DNA from: Guyparkeria sp016278265
GTDB lineage: Bacteria > Pseudomonadota > Gammaproteobacteria > Halothiobacillales > Halothiobacillaceae
Assembly: GCF_044582145.1 (NCBI RefSeq)
Contig: NZ_JBDODO010000002.1
Length of the DNA stretch: 64,000 nucleotides
Strand: one strand, 5' to 3'
Shown: positions 59,942 through 64,000 of the stretch, one piece after another
Layout: every line of letters begins with the position of its first letter
Numbering within the stretch: the stretch's first letter is position 1
Translations under genes and position numbers: made by a program
Notes under the pieces: generated by a model
Seen by the model: only the letters and a program-made list of their open reading frames with translations
What the model was told of the DNA's origin: nothing
Database searches by the model: none

Positions 59942-62563
59942 TCAGAGGGTCCGCTGGACCTCGAAGCGCTCGAAGACCTCGATCTGGTCGCCGACCTTGA
60001 CGTCGTTGTAGTTCTTCACGCCGATGCCACACTCCATGCCGGCGCGCACTTCCTGGGCATCGTCCTTGAAGCGGCGCAGCGACTCGAGCTCGCCCTCGTA
60101 GATGACGACGTTGTCGCGCAGGACGCGAATCGGGTTGTTCCGCTTGACCACGCCCTCGGTGACCATGCAGCCGGCAATCGCGCCCAGCTTCGGCGAGCGG
60201 AACACGTCGCGCACCTCGGCCAGACCGACGAACTTCTCCTGGGTCTCGGTACCCAGCAGGCCGGTCATGGCTGCCCTGACATCGTCGAGCATCTCGTAGA
60301 TGACCGAGTAGTAGCGGATCTCGACGTCCTGCTCGCCGGCCGTCTTGCGAGCGGCGGCGTCGGCACGGACGTTGAAGCCGATGACGATCGCGCTCGAGGT
60401 GGCCGCGAGGTTGATGTCTGACTCGTTGATCCCGCCCACGCCGCTCATCAGGACGTTGACCTTGACGTCATCGGTCGAGAGCTTCTGCAGGCTGTCGCGG
60501 ATGGCCTCGGCGGAACCCTGTACGTCGGCCTTGACCAGCACGTTCAGCGACTCGACCTCGCCCTCTTTCATCTGGTCGAACAGGTTCTCCAGCTTGGCAG
60601 CCTGCTGGGCCGCCAGACGTGAATCACGCTGCTTGGCCTCGCGGAACTCGGCGATTTCACGCGCCTTCTTCTCGTCCTCGATGACGACCAGCTCGTCACC
60701 GGCTTCGGGCGTGCCGGACAGACCCAGCACGACCACCGGGATGGACGGGCCGGCCGACTTGACCTGCTGCCCCGTCTCATCGAGCAGGGCACGGACTCGG
60801 CCGTACTCCTTGCCCACGACCACGGTATCGCCCTTCTTGAGGGTGCCACTCTGAACCAGGATGGTTGCGACCGGTCCACGGCCCTTCTCGAGCGAGGACT
60901 CGACCACGGTACCGATGGCATGGCCCTCGACCGGGGACTTGAGCTCCTGGAGCTCGGCCTGCAGAAGAATCGCTTCAAGCAGCTGATCGATCCCTTCACC
61001 GGTGTGCGCGGAGACATGCACAAACTGCGTGTCGCCACCCCACTCCTCGGAGATCACTTCTTCCTGCGAAAGCTCGGCGCGCACCCGCTCCGGGTCGGCG
61101 CCTTCCTTGTCGATCTTGTTGACGGCCACCACCATCGGCACGTTACCGGCGCGGGCATGGTGGATCGCCTCTTTCGTCTGCGGCATGACGCCGTCATCCG
61201 CCGCCACGACCAGCACGACCACGTCGGTGGCACTCGCCCCACGGGCACGCATGGCGGTGAACGCCTCGTGACCCGGGGTATCGAGGAAGGTGACGGTGCC
61301 GCGCGGCGTGTCGACGTGATAGGCGCCGACGTGCTGGGTAATGCCACCGGCTTCGCCGGCGGTCACCTTGGCACGGCGGATGTAGTCGAGCAGCGAGGTC
61401 TTGCCGTGGTCGACGTGACCCATGACGGTCACGACCGGCGGACGCGGCATGGCCTCGCCCTGCTCAACCTGCTCAAGCGCCTCGTCCTCGATCGCGGTCT
61501 CAGACTCGGCATGCGGGGTATGCCCCATCTCCTCGACCACGAGGATCGCGGTGTCCTGGTCGAGCACCTGGTTGATGGTGGCCATCACGCCCATGTTGAA
61601 CAGGACCTTGACCACGTCGACGCCCTTCACGGCCATGCGCTGCGCCAGTTCCTCTACCGAGATCGACTCGGGAACATTGACGTCACGGACAACCGGGGCA
61701 GTCGGCTTCTCAAAGGTGTGACGGGTGGCCACGGCCGTCTTCGACGCCGCGCCCTTCTTACCTTTCTTACGGCGACGACCAGCACCGGCACCCAGGTGCA
61801 GTTCTTCCCGGGCGGTTTCACGGGCATGCCGGCCCTTGCCGCCATGCTTGCCGCGCTTGGGACGGGCCTCGTCGGTCGAGACCGGGATACCCGGCGCCTC
61901 TTCCGGCATGGCAACAATGCGCAGACGGGACTTCTTCTTGCCGTCGTCCTTGTCTTCGTCACTGACAGCTTCCTCGGCGGGAGCGGTCTCCTCGACAGCC
62001 GGCTCTTCGACCGGCTTTTCCTCGGTCACGGGCTCGGCCACCGGTTCGGTGGGTTCAACAGGAGCCTGCTCGGGCTCCGGCTCGACGGGCGACTCTTCCT
62101 GCTCGACCGGCTCGGCGTCGGCGGTGGTCTTCACCGCCTCTTCGACCGGCGGCGCGGCCTCGGCGGCCGGCTGTTCTTCCACCGGTGCCGCCTGGGTCAC
62201 TTCCTCGGCCGGCTGCTCGGCTTGCTCGGTCTCTTCGGTCGGCTCGACCTCGTCACGTGAGACATAGGTCTTGCGGCGACGATATTCGACCGCGACGGTC
62301 TTGCCGCCACGGCCACCGCCACCGACCTTGATCTCCTGCTGAGAGCGACGCTTGAGCGTGATGCGCGAGGAAGGCGACTTGGCCTCCCCTTCACCCGATG
62401 AGCGCGACTTACGCAGATGGGCCAGCAGCTTCATCTTGTCGTCGTCACTGACACTGGCATCCACGGAGGCGACCGTGACGCCCGCTTCAGCCAGTTGCTC
62501 AAGCAGCCGTTCGGGGGTGGCGCCTACCACTTTTGCCAAATCTTTAACCGTGACCTCGGACAT
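59942..62563 (-). CDS. infB: Translation initiation factor IF-2
   Basis: IF-2 is the GTPase that brings initiator tRNA to the 30S subunit. The 873-residue protein has an N-terminal IF2N domain (VTVKDLAKVVGATPERLLEQLAEAGVTV) and a 150-residue low-complexity Glu/Pro/Ala linker. A second IF2N segment (VPESISVEELAQRMAVKGVDVVKVLFNMG) follows. The G domain has VTVMGHVDHGKTSLLDYIR (G1, near 388), FLDTPGHEAF (G3) and VAVNKIDKEG (G4), followed by domains II-IV ending RFEVQRTL. Alternative internal starts, known in E. coli, are not resolved here. Confidence 0.97.
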   Translation of the reverse strand: MSEVTVKDLAKVVGATPERLLEQLAEAGVTVASVDASVSDDDKMKLLAHLRKSRSSGEGEAKSPSSRITLKRRSQQEIKVGGGGRGGKTVAVEYRRRKTYVSRDEVEPTEETEQAEQPAEEVTQAAPVEEQPAAEAAPPVEEAVKTTADAEPVEQEESPVEPEPEQAPVEPTEPVAEPVTEEKPVEEPAVEETAPAEEAVSDEDKDDGKKKSRLRIVAMPEEAPGIPVSTDEARPKRGKHGGKGRHARETAREELHLGAGAGRRRKKGKKGAASKTAVATRHTFEKPTAPVVRDVNVPESISVEELAQRMAVKGVDVVKVLFNMGVMATINQVLDQDTAILVVEEMGHTPHAESETAIEDEALEQVEQGEAMPRPPVVTVMGHVDHGKTSLLDYIRRAKVTAGEAGGITQHVGAYHVDTPRGTVTFLDTPGHEAFTAMRARGASATDVVVLVVAADDGVMPQTKEAIHHARAGNVPMVVAVNKIDKEGADPERVRAELSQEEVISEEWGGDTQFVHVSAHTGEGIDQLLEAILLQAELQELKSPVEGHAIGTVVESSLEKGRGPVATILVQSGTLKKGDTVVVGKEYGRVRALLDETGQQVKSAGPSIPVVVLGLSGTPEAGDELVVIEDEKKAREIAEFREAKQRDSRLAAQQAAKLENLFDQMKEGEVESLNVLVKADVQGSAEAIRDSLQKLSTDDVKVNVLMSGVGGINESDINLAATSSAIVIGFNVRADAAARKTAGEQDVEIRYYSVIYEMLDDVRAAMTGLLGTETQEKFVGLAEVRDVFRSPKLGAIAGCMVTEGVVKRNNPIRVLRDNVVIYEGELESLRRFKDDAQEVRAGMECGIGVKNYNDVKVGDQIEVFERFEVQRTL

Positions 62564-62652
62564 TAACGACTCCTGTGGTCCTGCAAACTATCAAATAGAG
62601 ATTTCACGCCTCGGCACCTGCCGATGGCGACGGGTCGGTCTTCGCCGACCAA

Positions 62653-64000
62653 TTAGGCGAACCAGGGTGCGCGTGCGGCCATGATCAGCCGCCCGGCAAG
62701 CTCCTCGTCCACGCCTTCGTATTCCGTCAACTCATCAATGGAAAGCTCGGCAACGTCTTCCGAGTCCTTGATGTTGTTCTCGCGCAGGTTGGCAGCCAGT
62801 TCGGCCGTCATCCCGTCGAGCTCCTCAAGGCCCAATGCCTCGCCGGAGGATTCGGTTTCTTCCTCGGCCTCGCCGCCACCGGCAATCGCCATGGTCAGCA
62901 ACGCATCCCGAGCCCGGTTGCGCAGCTCGTCGACGATGCCCTCGTCGAAGCCCTCGACCTCGAGCAGCTCCTCGGTGGGCACATAGGCGATTTCCTCGAT
63001 GGTAGTGAAACCGGCCTCGACCAGCACCTCGCCGACCTCCTGGTCGACGTCGAGCGCTTCCATGAACTGTTCGACGATGCGGCGCGTCTCGGTCTCGCCT
63101 TTCTCGATCGCCTGCTCTTCGCTCATGACATTGATCTGCCAGCGCGTCAGTTGGCTCGCGAGGCGGACGTTCTGACCACCGCGACCGATCGCCTTGGAGA
63201 GGTTCTCCTCGCTGACCGCCACGTCCATGCTGCCGGTGTCCTCGTCGACGACGATCGAAACGACCTCGGCCGGCGACATCGCATTGATGACGAACTGGGC
63301 CGGGTTCTCGTCCCAGACAATGATATCAATCCGCTCACCGGAGAGCTCGTTGGTCACCGACTGGACCCGCGAGCCACGCATGCCCACGCAGGTGCCTACC
63401 GGGTCGATGCGGGGATCGTTGGACAGTACCGCGATCTTGGCGCGCAGGCCCGGGTCGCGGGCGGCGTTGACGATCTCGATCAGCCCTTGGGAGATCTCCG
63501 GCACCTCGAGCTTGAACAGCTCGATCAGGAATTCCGGTGCGGTGCGGGAAACGAAAATCTGCGGACCGCGTGGCTCATGACGCACGTCGGTGACGTAACC
63601 CCGCAGGCGATCGCCGGGACGAACGGCCTCGCGGCCGATCATCTCGTCGCGCGGGATCATCGCCTCGGCGTTGCCACCCAGATCGAGGATGACGTTGCCG
63701 CGATCGATCCGCTTGACCAACCCCATGATCAGGGTGCCCTTGCGATCCTCGTAGGCTTCGACCACCTGGCGGCGCTCGGCCTCGCGCACCTTCTGCACGA
63801 TCACCTGTTTGGCGGCCTGGGCGGCGATCCGGCCGAACTCGGCCGATTCGATCTCTTCCTCGATGTGGTCACCGACCTGCACGTCGGGCTCGTCCATCTG
63901 GGCGGCCTCGAGAATGATCTCGCGCTCCGGGTGTTCGGAGGTTTCACCCTCGACCACCATCCAGCGACGGAAGGTGCGGTAACTACCGTCTTCCCGGTCG
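62653..64000 (-). CDS. nusA: Transcription termination/antitermination protein NusA (partial, N-terminus beyond the window)
   Basis: NusA modulates pausing, termination and antitermination. The gene runs off the right edge; 449 codons are seen, starting within the N-terminal domain at a DREDGSYRTFRRW segment. Domains visible: the end of the polymerase-binding domain, S1 (LIMGLVKRIDRGNVILDLGGNAEAMIPRDEMI), KH1 and KH2 (DPRIDPVGTCVGMRGSRVQSVTNELSGERIDIIVW; VSEENLSKAIGRGGQNVRLASQLTRWQINVM). Two acidic C-terminal repeats follow (FVEA-type; YEGVDEELAGRLIMAARAPWF). It is 89 bp upstream of infB, the conserved nusA-infB operon. Confidence 0.97.
   Translation of the reverse strand, partial: DREDGSYRTFRRWMVVEGETSEHPEREIILEAAQMDEPDVQVGDHIEEEIESAEFGRIAAQAAKQVIVQKVREAERRQVVEAYEDRKGTLIMGLVKRIDRGNVILDLGGNAEAMIPRDEMIGREAVRPGDRLRGYVTDVRHEPRGPQIFVSRTAPEFLIELFKLEVPEISQGLIEIVNAARDPGLRAKIAVLSNDPRIDPVGTCVGMRGSRVQSVTNELSGERIDIIVWDENPAQFVINAMSPAEVVSIVVDEDTGSMDVAVSEENLSKAIGRGGQNVRLASQLTRWQINVMSEEQAIEKGETETRRIVEQFMEALDVDQEVGEVLVEAGFTTIEEIAYVPTEELLEVEGFDEGIVDELRNRARDALLTMAIAGGGEAEEETESSGEALGLEELDGMTAELAANLRENNIKDSEDVAELSIDELTEYEGVDEELAGRLIMAARAPWFA

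Noticed and set aside
60920..62260. Open frame antisense to infB
   Set aside because: Translation is a Gly/His/Leu-rich shadow of infB, without domains.

Overview
The window is a dense, GC-rich piece of a gammaproteobacterial chromosome. It holds about 60 protein genes, three tRNA genes and almost no mobile DNA. The gene orders rsmD|ftsY-ftsE-ftsX-rpoH, nusA-infB-rbfA-truB-rpsO-pnp, lptF-lptG and flgM-flgN near flgA/cheV-cheR/flgBCD are typical of free-living, flagellated Gammaproteobacteria. A cbb3-oxidase maturation gene (ccoS), a TauE/SafE-type anion exporter, a secreted DsrE-like protein and an ovothiol operon would suit a respiring, possibly sulfur-oxidising member of the Chromatiales/Halothiobacillaceae. 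That placement is inference, not shown by the sequence.

Layout. 1-5275: flagellar and chemotaxis genes (flgD partial, flgC, flgB, cheR, cheV on minus; flgA, flgM, flgN on plus) with readable sigma-54 and sigma-28 promoters. 5280-10214: rsmD divergent from ftsY-ftsE-ftsX-rpoH. A perfect CIRCE operator (the HrcA binding site) lies in front of rpoH. 10300-11803: a 33-residue membrane ORF, ccoS and the heat-shock protease gene htpX, which has a sigma-32-like promoter. 12092-18011: parC, lptG, lptF, trhP. 18161-26231: a small-enzyme region with hemB, YcjX/YcjF and a FieF-type metal exporter, plus a 265-bp IS5-type miniature element between two divergent genes. 26336-28373: a chemoreceptor and a possible YjfB-like small motility ORF. 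28476-32203: a TauE-like permease, dusA, a HugZ-like protein, a lytic transglycosylase, a DUF1249 protein, tRNA-Gly and tRNA-Cys. 32274-37721: a flippase-like membrane protein overlapping an unusual membrane phosphoesterase-like/glycosyltransferase fusion, then sohB, a DUF2789 protein and a lipoprotein. 37737-41089: an ovoA-ovoB operon for ovothiol. 41339-46185: a small methyltransferase, a very large GAF-PAS-PAS-GGDEF-EAL protein and tRNA-Arg. 46262-55892: pgm, a Ptb/Pta-type acyltransferase, scpA-scpB with an M50 protease and yciO, yciB, yciI, a PpiC lipoprotein, a cNMP-domain protein and an EAL-HDOD protein. 55971-64000: pnp, rpsO, truB, rbfA, infB and nusA (cut by the window end).

How the genes connect. 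Flagellar promoters fall into two tiers: sigma-54 for flgB and flgA, sigma-28 for flgM, cheV-cheR and the chemoreceptor. This matches a hierarchy in which FlgM restrains sigma-28. Stress control is also readable: rpoH carries an HrcA-type operator, while htpX carries a sigma-32-like promoter. If both work, the HrcA and sigma-32 regulons would be wired in series. The most unusual finds are the CIRCE-rpoH arrangement, the glycosyltransferase fused to a phosphoesterase-like domain that has lost most metal ligands, the tiny ORF after ccoS, and the miniature element that sits 40 bp from the hemB start.
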